This document shows, one piece after another, positions 33,621 to 45,506 of a stretch of 64,000 nt of DNA. Numbering within the stretch: position 1 is the first letter of the stretch; each line of letters begins with the position of its first letter. Under the pieces are notes generated by a model. That model saw only the letters and a program-made list of their open reading frames with translations, ran no database searches and was not told where the DNA came from. A program made the position numbers and the translations under genes. Source of the stretch: Lasiodiplodia sp. COLG20 (Eukaryota; Ascomycota; Dothideomycetes; Botryosphaeriales; Botryosphaeriaceae); assembly GCA_009801085.1 (NCBI GenBank), contig VNWV01000006.1:2542001-2606000 (forward strand), in the 5' to 3' direction.

Positions 33621-34137
33621 TTAGAGCTTGGAGATGAAGAGACGAGCGGCCATGCGGCGGAGGTCCTGGGGCAGGAAGTACTTGGAGAGGAAGTAGACGA
33701 AGGTGGGGATGATGGCGAAGGCGAAGGTGGTCTCGTTGACCCAGTAGAAGGGGACGAGCTGGGGCATGCCAGCGTAGAGCATCGTCTGCTGTAGATTCCG
33801 AAAAGGTTTCCGCGTTAGCTCATCCCAACAACCAATTGCCCATCCATCATCAATCATCCTCCGATAATCGCAATTGCCTTCCTATCACTCATTCGGTGCG
33901 GCCCGAATTTGCGTGTTGATGCATCGCGCGCGCTTTTCTCGGGCAATTGCGGGCGGGCGGAGAGCGGGTGCTGCGTACCATCTTGGCACCGGCCTTCTCG
34001 GCGACGGTGAACTTCTGGCCGTTGTACGAGGGCGTGAAGGGGGCGACCTTGGCGGCGGTGCGCATGCTCATGGGAGCAGCGAAGGCCTGGCGCTCGATGG
34101 CGCGGGCGAGGGGACGGAGAAGGCGAGCGGAAGACAT
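33621..34137 (-). CDS. ATP8: Nuclear-encoded mitochondrial ATP synthase subunit 8
   Basis: A 107-residue protein from two exons (34137-33979 and 33785-33621; intron 193 bases). The last 48 residues, from Met60, begin MPQLVPFYWVNETTFAFAII and end RRMAARLFISKL. That matches the length, the invariant MPQLxPFY start and the FISKL end of fungal ATP8, a small F1Fo-ATP synthase stator subunit usually encoded by mitochondrial DNA. Exon 1 adds a basic, acid-free amphipathic leader (MSSARLLRPLARAIERQAFA) of mitochondrial-presequence type. The gene uses a spliceosomal intron and nuclear-style codons, so it is a functional-looking nuclear transfer. The membrane helix is only moderately hydrophobic, as expected for an imported version. 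Confidence 0.88.
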
Positions 34138-35297
34138 CGTTGGCCCTGTTCGTCTGCGTTAGAGGGGATTTGCGTGAACCGAAGGCGAGCGGGGGGCGGC
34201 GGAGTCGCGGGGTGTGCGTCTGCAGGCGTGTTGGGCGGGGGCACACGTACGATTGAGTCGAATTGGGTCGAGACCGGCGATGGGGTTGGGATGGAGTTTC
34301 GGGTTTGCGCTGAGACGCAGTCTGCGCTTTCGGACGTCGTCGTTCTGAGCTTCGAGCGCGGCACGTCACGTGTAGGCTGCGCTAGCCCCGAACGAGTATG
34401 GCGATACCCTCACTCCCTCCAACGCTCCGCAACCTGCAACACCATCACAGAGAAAAATGAGGGAAAGGATCCTTGCCTCGCTTATCATTTAGAGTCGCAG
34501 CTTGCGTATCTGTTCCATGCCAAATTACGATTTCGTGGTGTCAGCCATCACGTGTAGGCCTTCGTTCCCTTTTGTCCGAATGGTTGGTTTTGCCCGCATG
34601 CGTGTTTCGCTTCTTTTTTTCTTTTTCGTTAAAAAGAGCTTTCTTCTAAAGAAAATCAATTTCCTGGCCTTACATTAACCCTGCGTACAAGATTTGGGAG
34701 GGTTGATGGTGTCACGGACATTTTACCCGCTTCGACGCTTCTGAGCACACAATACTCGGTAACTGGCGGCAGATCACAGCGGGCGGTTCAAAAACGATAA
34801 GGAAGATTATAAGGACGAACCATGGTATTCATGCGCCTTCTGTGCTCGGCTGTATCAACTTCCTTCAGCCCTTGAAAACTGGTGTGTCTGGTGAGCGCAT
34901 AATTCGCGAGTCATCAGGCATTCGTCTCTCCTCTCTTCGTTCAAGACTGAAGCACACAGAGACGCAGGCACAGCTTCACCCAATTTAGCCGAAAAGGAGA
35001 GGGTAGCGAAAAGTAGTCTTCAGCCTGTGGGGCAATATGCTCACTCCCACGAATTTCAATGAGTCCAATGGTTATGGTCGGAGGGATCGATTTTGTGACT
35101 GTCGGACCAAACCGGACGGACTCGATAGGGCCGGGTTTCCCAAACAGGAAATTTCGCCAGCGAACTGCCTCAGGAGCGACAGGCACTTGTGACCAGCCAC
35201 GAGCGAACTAAGAATTTAATTTCCGGTGAATATGTTCATTCATTCTACGTCTATATCGTCATAATGAGTCGCCAATTCTGGACGCTGCGTGCATTCT
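34138..35297. other. Intergenic, no gene seen
   Basis: 1.16 kb upstream of ATP8 and downstream of the hydrolase gene. Open frames here lack recognisable features. A T/A-rich stretch near 34610-34670 is the only compositional feature. Confidence 0.45.
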
Positions 35298-36752
35298 TCA
35301 TGCGCTGGTCTTGTTTAACTCCTCGCCTCTAGTAATCAAAACCTCTAGCCAAGTCTTGAACTCTTCTCTCATCTCGATAGGAATGCAGTGGCCTTGGCCA
35401 TCAATGAGATGTTTCTCTACCTCTCCCTTCTGCTGCTCGCCAATGCCCTCCAGTCCCTCTATCAGCACCCTTGCGTGAGGGAAGGTAATCATACGGTCTT
35501 CACTGCCGTGCACGACCATGATGCGCTCGCGGCCTACTTTGTCCGCAATTTCACGCAGCTGCTCCGGGCTCTTGTGGTGCCAGCCGGCAGCAATGGCCTG
35601 CGCCATGAATCCAGTGCGGTTGAAGTGGGCCGGGTCCTTGCGCTTACTAATTTCACCAGCCGCAAAACGGTCGCAATTCGTAGGGAAAGGCTGCTTGGTG
35701 TACTCGTGGTTGTCTGGTGACTCTAGCCACTTGTCGGTGAAGAGATTGCGCTTGACGTGGGCGAGCTGGTCGTCAATGCTGCGGGGGATGAACAGGTTAA
35801 TGCGATTGCGGAGATTCTCAACGAAACCGACAGTATTGAAGAGGCCAGAGGCGGTGGAGACTAAGGACAGCGTTGCAACGCGCTCGGGGATGAGATATGC
35901 CTGTGGCGTGTCGGTAAGCGCCGGCCAACGTCGGGGACGCGGGGTTAAGCCGGATTTACCAGTTCCTGAGCGATCATACCGCCCATGCTGATCCCAACGA
36001 CATGGAGCTGGCGCTTCTCAGTCCAGCCGATGTTGTCAAGCACCTCGAGCACATCGCGGGCCATTTCGGAGGTCGAGTAACGCATCATCGGCTTGTCAGA
36101 CTCGCCTACGCCGCGATTGTCGATGATCAGCGACGAGTACTTGTCGGCTTGTGTATGCGAGAAGTCCTTGGTCTGTCGCTGCCACGCGGTCTTGAAGCCG
36201 CCCAGACCCATAATCCACTGTATTAGGGATGATGATCAGCCATTTCGTTCGAAGACGACGTAAGCTTCTTTTTGACGTTGAGATTGGGTTGTTAGAAGAC
36301 AAGCTTGTCTGCAACGCTGTCGTGTCTCAGGCTTCCTGTTGTGGATGCACACGTCGAAACCGGAGCTGCACGGGATTCGCGAACACCACGGCGCGGCAGA
36401 CGGTGACGCTATGCCCGATGCAAAACGTGAAAACTTGGCGCGAACACGCCTCATACTTGAATTGTAGGACGATGGAAACAAGGAAATTGCAAGCTTACTC
36501 ACCACTATGTGGATGGGACCGTGGCCGTGGACCTCGTAGGCAATATCGAGCGGACCGCCGCGGCCGGCAGCGACGGCGACCTTGCCCTTCTGCGCAGGTT
36601 CAAGGCGCCATGTGACGTACGGAAACTCAGGATGAGCCTCGACCTCCGCTGCAGTCAGCGGGCGAGGCGGGGATGGTGCAGTAGACCTGTCGGTAGTGGC
36701 AGGGTTAGCGGGACAGGGCCCCGGGATTTGTGGTGAGGTGCAAAGCGTACAT
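35298..36752 (-). CDS. Alpha/beta hydrolase
   Basis: A 348-residue cytosolic alpha/beta hydrolase from four exons: 36752-36751, 36686-36503, 36217-35960 and 35900-35298. The first exon supplies only the AT of the start codon; an intron at 36687-36750 with a CTAAC branch site separates it from the G, giving MSTAPSPPRPLTAAEVEAHP. No other in-frame Met precedes the conserved N-terminus. The oxyanion strand is VWIMGLGGFKTAW, followed by IIDNRGVGESDKP. The nucleophile elbow is GISMGGM. The acid residue is in HGSEDRMITF and the His in DGQGHCIPIE, so the triad is complete. The substrate is unknown. It is divergent from the Zn2Cys6 gene. Confidence 0.82.
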
Positions 36753-37500
36753 GGCGTTTCGCGGGTGCCTGACGCACGCTTTCAGCAAATGTTGCGAGTC
36801 GCAGAAAAGAGCAGTGGCGCTTGGACGAAGATGCAGCAGTCACGGAGGTGGCTCAGCGCTCAGAGCGGGCGCTTGGTGGCGACGCGGCCACTTTCGGGAA
36901 GCGGGACGCGCGGGAACCGAGCAGAGGCCGTCAAAAATGCCCGTCGACAGCCAAGAGCAGAAGCAGAGTTGTGACGGCGCCCGCGCATGCAGCGGCGTGC
37001 TCTTAAGGCTGCCGCAGCGGCCGAGGCTGCGCGGGTGAGCGCGTGAACAAGCGCGCACCAGCAGCGCCACAGGCTGCAGACAGCATTTAGTGACAGGGCG
37101 GGCAGCCCGCGGGACGAGCCTGCGCTGGTCAATAGGCGGTCCCACCCTGGTTTGGCGTTCGAGAATCGCGCAGGATCGCGCTCCAGGGCGTCTTCCGCAA
37201 CATCCACTCCTCAGGGCGGAAGGCTCCAAAAGCTCTCGCCTCTTCCCGTCGGCCGTGCTCCGCAACTGCCATGTCTGCGCCCGCCTACACCTGCGACAGA
37301 CTCGGGCACCGTGAATCGACAAGCCTGTGACCGCGTTTCAGCTGCCAGTACGTCACACGCTGATTACATACCAACGCCTCCGCGTCCAACCCCACGCCGT
37401 CAGCTCCGCGCTCGCCTACACACCACCAACTTCGCGCGCCTGAGGCCCACGGCCGCCCGAGCACCAACTCGCACCAGAGTCAACTGCCCAACTGCCTACC
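36753..37500. other. Divergent intergenic region hydrolase / Zn2Cys6 regulator
   Basis: About 750 GC-rich bases. Frames on both strands are long only because stop codons are rare in such sequence. Likely a shared promoter region (inference). Confidence 0.45.
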
Positions 37501-40500
37501 ATGGACAACTCTTCGCACAATTTCCTCCCGCAGGCTCCGCCGCTGGTCAATCCGCCGCCCCAGATCTTCGGCAGCTACAGCGCTGACGGCTCGCCTATCC
37601 AGCCGCAGCTGCCCGCAAATATGTTTGATGATCCCTTGATGATGGGCTCACAGGACGGCGGCGATGAGGGTCAAGGGGACCCAAAGAGGAGGCGCATTGC
37701 AAGGGTACGCCGCGCGAGGGGACGCGCTGCTCCACACTCTCCATGCTAATTGCTGCCTGCGTAGGCTTGTGACATGTGTCGCAAGAAGAAGATCAAGTGC
37801 GATGGCAAAATGCCAGCCTGCACACATTGTACAAACTACAAGACTGAATGCGTCTTCACCCAAGTGGAAAAGAAGCGCCAACCACCCAAAGGGTGAGTGA
37901 ACTTGAGCCGCGTTGCTGCCTGACGCTACTAACACGAACGTCAGCGCCAAGTACATTGAAGGACTTGAGAACCGCCTAGGCCGCATGGAGAGCCTGTTGA
38001 GGCTATCCGGTCTCCTTTCGGAAGATGACGATGGCAGGACAGACCTGGGCACGCTGGAAAAGCGTCTTTCGGAGAAGCGCGCCACGGGTGCCAACACTGG
38101 CACAACTTCCTCGCGCGCATCGCATGACGGCGGGTCCACGCACCAACGTGACGAGGGCACGCCTTCGCAGAGAGACACTCCAGCCCAGGCTGCAGAGTTG
38201 GCGAGCCCCGCCAGCGCCGCCACCTCTCCGGCACCTGCCCGCTCCAACAGGAATCCGACACAAGAACCTCCTGCTAGGAACGAAGAGGAAGTCGAATCGT
38301 TGTCGGACATGATGTGCTCGCTTGTGACGAACAACTGTGGCGAGACACGATACATTGGTAAGTGCATCGTTGCGTGATTTTGATGCCCACACTCTAACCC
38401 CGCTTAGGATCTTCGTCTGGTTTCTCCATCTTCTCACCTAAGGGTATCCAGTGGGTCAACGACAAGACTGGCGACACCTCCTTCCAGGATATGATCACCA
38501 ACGCAGCTGTCGATGACAACAAGTGGATACATTGGAAACCTGACATTTTCCGTGACATCTTCTCGCGCCGTGTGTTCAAACCTTTGCCACCCAAGGAGGA
38601 AGCACTTTCACTCTTGAAGGACTACTTCGCCAACTTCAACTGCATGTTCCCGCTTTTCCATGAGCCTACGTTCATGCACCTTGTCGATAAGCACTATTCG
38701 AAGGACCCGTACGAAGGCTCCGGCTGGTGGGCCAGTCTGAACGTGGCGCTGGCCATTGCCCACAGACTTCGCGTCATGAGTAACCTGGTACCGCAGGAGG
38801 AAGACCAGAAGGCTTGGGGATACCTCAAGAACGCCCTTGCTGTGCAGACAGAATTGACTATCCGTAACACCGACCTCTTGAGTGTCCAAGCTCTTCTAGG
38901 AATGGTATGTGCTATCTCGATCGTACCTAATCGATAACACTAATCGAGTATAGGCTCTGTTCCTTCAAGGTACTCCGAATCCTCAGCCATCATTCTTCCT
39001 TGTCGCAGCTGCCATCAGGCTGTCGCACAGCATTGGTCTCCACAAGCGTGGGTCTGGATTCAATCTCAATCCTGCCGAGATTGAGCAACGGAAACGCGTC
39101 TTCTGGATTGCCTACATGCTTGACCGAGAGTGAGTAGCTATGACGTAATCACCATCTCCATAATCCGTATCTAACGTGTGAAAAGTATCTGCCTACGGTC
39201 CGGCCGCCCGCCCATCCAGGACGATGATGATATGAACGTCGAGCTGCCGAGCGAAAATCCTCCGGACAACATCGGCAACATCCCTCTTGCTGATGGCAAA
39301 GGCAAAGTCAATCTATTCCGGCTCATGTGCACTTTCGCCGTCATCGAGAGTAAAGTGTATAAGAATTTGTATTCAGTCAAAGCCTCAAAGCAGTCCGACG
39401 GTGAACTGCTCAGTACGATAGGCGAACTTGACAAAGAGCTTGAGGACTGGAAAGACGGCATTCCGATTGACTTCCGCCCCGAACACGACATCAAAGCGTC
39501 GCACACTCCTCTGATCCTCCATGTTGTGGTCCTCCACTTCGCCTACTACAACTGTCTGACGACCATTCATCGCATGTCGGTACACCATGGATACTGGACG
39601 AGCAGGTTATCAAATTTCGCCATTCAAGGTCTCAACGCCCGACCATTGAATCCCAGGGTATTCTCTTCGGCTGCCCTGTGTGTTCAGGCTGCCCGTGCCT
39701 CCATCAACCTGATCAAGTACATTCCGCAGGGTGATTACGCTTGTGTCTGGTAGGAATCGTCTGTCCACTTGTTGCCTTATCATCACTGACTTTCCCAGGC
39801 TTATTCTATACTATCCTGTGTCGTCACTCGTGACCATTTTTGCAAATATTCTTCAAAATCCGCAGGACACTCGGGCTAGGTCCGATCTCAAGTTAATGAC
39901 CCTTGTCGTCAACTTCCTTTCAACGCTCTGTTCCGACGAGGAGAATGGCAGCGTGCGCCGTATGCTTAGCATTTGTTCGGAATTTGAACGCATCGCACGA
40001 GTCGTTTTGGAAAAAGCCGATAAGGAGTCGTCATCGAAGCGCAAGAGGAGGCAACAAGACGACCAAAACAAAGACGGACAACAGCAAACCGCTCAAAACA
40101 GCCAGGCACAACAACAGCAGCGTTCAGGTAACCGACGGTCAACATCCTTGACGCCGAGTATCAATGGCAATGCCGGCCCAGGTTTCCCTCACTTCACCTC
40201 TAATTTCACGAACCCGGTAAGTGCACGACCACAATTGCTTGCCTTTTTCTTTCCTTTTTTTCCCCTAAGCCGATCACTAATTGCTGGTGACTCACAGGGC
40301 TTCAACTTCTCGCCCTCCATGCCTCATGCTTCTTTACAACAAGGTTCATGGCTTCCGGATCTATCATCACCGCAGACAGTGCCAGCCTTCCTACCGCAAC
40401 AAACGTTCCCGCATTCGCAAGCAGGTACCGAGGCTGCAGCTGCCCACTCTGCTTTCCCGACGGCTGCTGGAGTACAACCCACATCAGAGGGAGCGAGCGG

Positions 40501-40771
40501 ACCCACGGCACTAAATGCCGGCCATTTAAATGACTTTGACATGGGTTCAGACTTCCAGCAGCCATTCGTTCCTCAGGACCTCTGGCAGATGCCGATGACG
40601 CTGGAGTGGGACTGGGCTGACATGACGGGATATGGAGGCATTGAAGATGGCATGGGAGGAATGAGCATGAGCGGAGTCATGAATATGAACCACCCGAACG
40701 GCCAGGACCAAGAAATGCATAACAGCCAACATCAATCACCACACCAACGGCACGAATCTGTGCAGTCGTGA
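37501..40771 (+). CDS. Zn2Cys6 transcription factor with fungal-specific TF domain
   Basis: A 957-residue nuclear regulator from eight exons: 37501-37704, 37765-37892, 37945-38357, 38408-38904, 38954-39129, 39186-39749, 39799-40216 and 40298-40771. The zinc cluster at about residues 70-96 has all six cysteines in [18 protein letters not shown] then [10 protein letters not shown]. It is preceded by a basic KRRRIAR and followed by the coiled-coil linker [18 protein letters not shown]. The middle-homology domain (about 330-640) contains [28 protein letters not shown] and the [22 protein letters not shown] core of fungal-specific TF domains. The C-terminus is rich in Gln, Met and Gly and may be an activation region. 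No target pathway can be read. Confidence 0.92.
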
Positions 40772-41691
40772 TTGAGAGGAAAATAAGCAAATGGGTCGAC
40801 AACAAAAGAAGGTTGTTTTCTGGCGTCGGCGGGCATTTTGGCTCTGGAGCATCACGGCGTAGACGAATGGCGTGGCATCGAAGGCATACAGCGAGTTCCA
40901 CATTCCCGGTCCCCTTGGTTATCTGCTTCCTTTCTTCGATTCGTCCTTTCTTTGGCTGATACAAGGACCGACTTCGGGCATACCTGGTTTATGAGATCCA
41001 GTGCGGGGTTTACGCATCCACTCACTGTAACTCTCTTTGAGAGCGTAATGTGGTTACGATAATGGCGTAGGATGGCTATACTAATCTCACCTTTACCACC
41101 ATCTTTCCAGTCAGATGACAAGAGGAAAGAAGCAGCTCTCGACTCTTCGGAGAAACTGGATTAGATGGCGAACACAGGGTGTTCAGGCTTTGGATACGGT
41201 GTTTATCACTTTCTTCATTTCTCGGAAAGGAAAATCCATATGAATCTTCTACTCTGTAATTTTAGCATAAGATTCTCGTCTCATATCAAGGAAAGAAATT
41301 TTCACTGTTCCATGCCGTACATTGAAGACTGATCGTGATGGCTAGCGTGGATTTGTTTTTTGCCAATGTGTAACGTGGAGAGACCGGATTTTCTGATGTT
41401 GCATGGCATGGTAGTGACGCAGACATGACAGTATCCCCGCCTTTCCTTCGTTTCCTAATCTGTCGTGCCTCGGTTCCTCCCCTCATCCTCCCCCGCGTCG
41501 CCACAATATCACTATGCAGAGCCCCACCTCGTGTACATAACCGGCTCGCAACACCACATACATTTCGCCATACCGACCAGTCCAGTCTCCCTCCCACGTG
41601 CTCGAATTTACAAAAAACGAACCTCTCCGAACAAACCAACCCGATCGCAACCAAACACGCGAACGAAAAAAAGAAAACAAAACCACACACA
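40772..41691. other. Intergenic with a solo repeat end
   Basis: 920 bases. It contains a 28-base match to the left flank of the hairpin family at 41337-41364 with no hairpin after it. Pyrimidine-rich and CA-rich sequence precedes the next ATG. Confidence 0.5.
41337..41364. repeat. Solo end/flank of the hairpin family
   Basis: GATGGCTAGCGTGGATTTG followed by TTTTTTGCC, nearly the same as the reverse complement of 23860-23888 next to H2. No 80-bp hairpin is attached. Confidence 0.6.
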
Positions 41692-42600
41692 ATGCCCCTC
41701 TGCACCCTCCACCTCCTCGCTCTCCACCCCACCACCACCACCAACGGGGACGCCGACCCTCTCCCTACTTTCCTCTCCGCCCTCCGCAAGGCCACCGCTT
41801 CCTCCAACCCGCCCCTCACCATCGCCCGCCCCTTGCGCTGGATCATCACGCCCACCACCTTCTCCACCGCCCTCACGCAGCACACCTGGGACCTGCTGCT
41901 CATCCTGCCCACGGCTTCGCCCGCGCTGCCTAGTCCTGACCTCGACGCGCTCGTCGCCGCGCGCTGGTCCGTGTCGTTCGGCGTGCCGGCGCGCGTGCTG
42001 GACGGCTTCGCGGCGCGGAACGAGCGCTTGCTGAGGCCGAGGGAGGGCGATGTCCCGGCGTTAGCGAGTGGGGACGTGGTGGGGGAGGGTGGGGGCGGAG
42101 GAGGGTTGCTGATGGCGAAGAGCGCACAGGGGTTGGAGTTGAGTGGGGAGCTGTTGGATTGGGTGAGGGAGTTCGGTGGTGGGGGCGGCTCATGCGCGGT
42201 CAGCATGCTCAACTTGTTGGCGTTTCGGGAGGGGAGGAAGGAGGAGTATTTGAAATACGGGAAGGCGTTTGCCGAGGATGTAGGGAGGAAGAGGGGTGGC
42301 GTCGCGAAGATTGTGGGGACGGTGGTGGAGGATGGGGGTGGGGAGGGGGTCGGGGAGGAAGTTGGTGGTGTTGGCGGTGGTGGTGAGAAGGGGAAGAGGG
42401 TTTGGGATGAGGTTGCGCTGGCACACTATCCGAGTATTGGGCACTTTGCCGACATGTTGGCGAGCGAGGACTATCAGGCGGTGAATAGGAGGCACAGGCT
42501 GGGGAGCTTGAAAGATACGTTTATTTTGTGCACGACGGAGTTGGGGCTGCCTGGTGGTAATGATGATGTGGGGAGACAGAAGAAAGAGACGAAGCTTTGA
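41692..42600 (+). CDS. Conserved fungal protein, dimeric alpha/beta-barrel-like (DUF1330/EthD-type)
   Basis: A single-exon 302-residue protein starting MPLCTLHLLALHPTTT. The second half has the pattern of a ferredoxin-like dimeric alpha/beta barrel: SCAVSMLNLLAFREGRKEEY, YGKAFAEDVGRKRGGVAKIV, then VWDEVALAHYPSIGHFADML and ASEDYQAVNRRHRLGSLKDT, as in DUF1330/EthD-like proteins. Glycine-rich stretches (GEGGGGGGLL and GEEVGGVGGGGEKG) interrupt it and are probably loops. The function is unknown; a small-molecule-handling enzyme is only a guess. Confidence 0.72.
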   Translation: MPLCTLHLLALHPTTTTNGDADPLPTFLSALRKATASSNPPLTIARPLRWIITPTTFSTALTQHTWDLLLILPTASPALPSPDLDALVAARWSVSFGVPARVLDGFAARNERLLRPREGDVPALASGDVVGEGGGGGGLLMAKSAQGLELSGELLDWVREFGGGGGSCAVSMLNLLAFREGRKEEYLKYGKAFAEDVGRKRGGVAKIVGTVVEDGGGEGVGEEVGGVGGGGEKGKRVWDEVALAHYPSIGHFADMLASEDYQAVNRRHRLGSLKDTFILCTTELGLPGGNDDVGRQKKETKL

Positions 42601-42783
42601 GAGAGTGCGGGCCGTGAGGACGAAGTTGATGGGATATAACCGTGGTGGGTCCAGCCGTTACGGGATAAAAGAGTCAGAATGGAACGAAAACGTTCTGCTC
42701 GAGATTGACCACAGTCAGATCCATGGGTAGATGCCAGTATATCCAACCCATTCCTTTTGAACCGCAAACTGAGCATCAGCTTT

Positions 42784-43013
42784 TCACCGCCCGACTTCGT
42801 TGTTCTGAAATAGGAAAGAGCAAGGGAAGAAAATGGAAAACGTACCATCGAGCCCAGCCTCTTATCGAAATCAGCAGACGCGCGGTATCCTTCCATAAAC
42901 CAGTCCTTTGCCTTGGTCGGCCATTGCCGCACGTTGATGTCAAGGCTGAGACGGCGTTTGAGCTGGAGGGAGCGCAAGCTGGGCATGCTCGCCATCCTCT
43001 TGAGTTCCGTCAT
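42784..43013 (-). CDS. Possible small protein of 62 residues
   Basis: ATG at 43013 opens a frame MTELKRMASMPSLRSLQLKR.. KDWFMEGYRASADFDKRLGSM (56 codons) that reaches a GTACGT donor. A 41-base intron (42805-42845, TTTCAG acceptor) then leads to NNEVGR and a stop. The peptide is basic and could be an amphipathic helix. I recognise no family, and the intron is short. Treat as tentative. Confidence 0.3.
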
Positions 43014-45506
43014 TTTTCTTGTCTTCTTTTGTTTAGGAAGTGTGGAAGAGGTCGAGGTGGGAGTCTGGCTCCTTTGTCTTTGTTTATTAGCGCTGATGTC
43101 TGGTATGACGGCGCGGAGCTGTGTCGTGGTACTTGGTCAATGTTGGTGTTTCGGTGCGACAGTCGAGTTCCGTTTCCAGCTGCTTCTGTGGATCCGACTT
43201 GTGTTCTGTATCGAGCGGCGACGGCTGGTTTCTGTCCTCCCTCCGAATCTTTACTCTTCGAAGAATGCGTAGTAATGGTTTAAATCTTCGCATGAGATGG
43301 GAAAGGTTGGGTCTATGTAAGGAGTCCTCTCATTCCAGCCTGCGGGGGTGTACCACGATATATCAAGTCGGCCCCCAGTCAATCCGCACCAGCCGGCGAT
43401 CCCTCGCATGTGGCCCAAAGGAACCCAGATACACGCCATATGCATGGAAGAGACAAAACAGAAACGCCCCAAGCCCGACTCAGTAGGATGCAAAGTCAAT
43501 CGACGCCCAACTCGCTTCCATCCATGCTCGCTAACAACCACCCTACAACCCATCCTCTCCACTCAGACAAACCCCCTTCAAATTAACCGCTAGAGGTGCC
43601 AAATCGCATAGTTCCGCGCCTATCAGCCAACGACATGGCATCAACGGTTTTGAGGGATGATATAAGCTTATCAGACCCCACGCCCTACTTACGGGCCGAT
43701 TTAGCCTACCAGTGCCATTCGAGCGCTTGAGGCTTTGTTGGACGTAGTCGCTTGGCTAGTTCGGAGGCCTTGAGTGGTAGACTTTCCCCGCCGTAGCAAG
43801 ATTTGTGGCAATTCATCATCCGAACCGCTTTCTCAACCTAACCGGCTATAGCTGAACTCTGTCGGCAGCAGCCGCGATGTAGCATGAATCGACAGCCGAA
43901 ACGTGTACCGCGTCACATGCCAAAGTATTCCTCCACCCATGATCAAGTTTTAAGATGTTCCCCATGTTCTTTTCCTAACCCCAGACTCCCGAAGAAACCC
44001 GTAGAACCCGAGCCGTCCGCGCAAGGCGTTGGATGGTACGCAAATAGTACTGTACGATTCAATTCCGCAGAACCGTTGTACTTTCGCAGATCTTCGTTGA
44101 ATCAGGAATCGATAAACACTATCCGGAACCAGCCGTGTTGTATTTTCGGCGAAGCTTTCGTGGTCCTCGGCACGGCGCTGACGCCCGAGTGGTAGCTGCT
44201 GATCCGGAAACGCCTTTTCTCAGCCCAAGATCAACCTTGAAAAGCCATACTTTCCGCCCTTGTTCCTCTCGTTATCGTTATTCCGCTCGCCAAGGAACAC
44301 TCCCTATAAGTGAGAGACACATATATCGACTAGCGCGAATCTGACAGGAGACGTCGCAGACGCAAGGTAAGTGCTGACCGTACAGCGGCGGCTTTCGTGG
44401 CGTTTACATTTTTAGAGCTGATGCCCGCAAGAGGACCTACCTGTATGGATAATGATGATCGCCGCTTCCTTACCCACTCACTCGTGTGTCTGTGTGTTCC
44501 TTTTTTTCATTCGATTGTGAGGCGCCTCGTCCTCCGCTGACCGAGACGGGGGCTAAAACTGGACTGCGGTACTAATGGAGCGAGGTCAGCAACCGCCAAC
44601 CAACACAGAATGCTGCTCAACGCCTCAAAAGCCAGGCGGAAAACCCCGCAGCTCTGTGCCGCATGCAATTCTCTCATGCAGATGCAGCTTTCCTGGGCTG
44701 TATCTATTGATAGTTCCTGGACGTTCACATGAACGAAGGGCCTGTGTGCGCGCGCACATTTAAGTTACGCGCATAAAAACCTACTCATGATACGATAGAT
44801 TGCAAAGAGCAGGGTTGAAGACGATCGCACGCACAACACAGCCGTGGTGAAACAACACGTTGTCCCACGTCAATGAAACATTGTGCGCTGCGGGTTGGTC
44901 GCAAGAGCAAGGGCCCCCGGCTTCAGTAGGAACACCCCCATTTGCAGATCTAATCCAGCCACTCAGCAATCCTTCTCGCCAGCCCTAGAGCCGTACAAAT
45001 TTGGATTAGACTTCAAAATCAAGAGAACTCCGCGTCTTTCGGTTCTCGGCGAGTGGCTACCAGGCGTATTGGGTTAGTGGAAGCATTCGCCGATGAAAGC
45101 TGCCGACTGAAACCTGTCGTATTGCATAGTCTGTGGTGTGGTAGGCTGTTAGCTGGAGGCAGGGCGATCCCCATTGAGGCCGTCAATGTCCCGAAGGGCC
45201 CGGAACACAACAGCATGTGGTGTCCTGTGGCCTGCAATCGAACAAGACATTTCTTTTTTTTTTTAAAAAAAAAACGAAAAAATATCCTAGCAGACCGGGA
45301 TACGGTCAAATACGGTATGTGCCACGAATTGAACGGGAGACAAACCTTTTGAGATACTACTGGAAATGATTCCGCTCTATAACATAGATGCTGAAATTTC
45401 CGAAGGGAAAAAAGAGTAATGATTATCTATAGGACTCTGAGGCTACGAAAATAGGTCTTGACATACCTGATGGCCGTAAACCGCTCCGCTCTTGGTATCG
45501 GAACCT
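43014..45506. other. Gene-poor stretch
   Basis: About 2.5 kb without a supported gene. It contains a T-run followed by an A-run at about 45254-45274. No hairpin-family copy was found here. Confidence 0.45.

Noticed and set aside
41286..42212. 308-codon minus-strand frame
   Set aside because: Overlaps the supported plus-strand gene at 41692 and its promoter; no family features.
43884..44195. Small gene in the gene-poor stretch
   Set aside because: No start context, splice support or protein pattern; composition is like the surrounding non-coding DNA.
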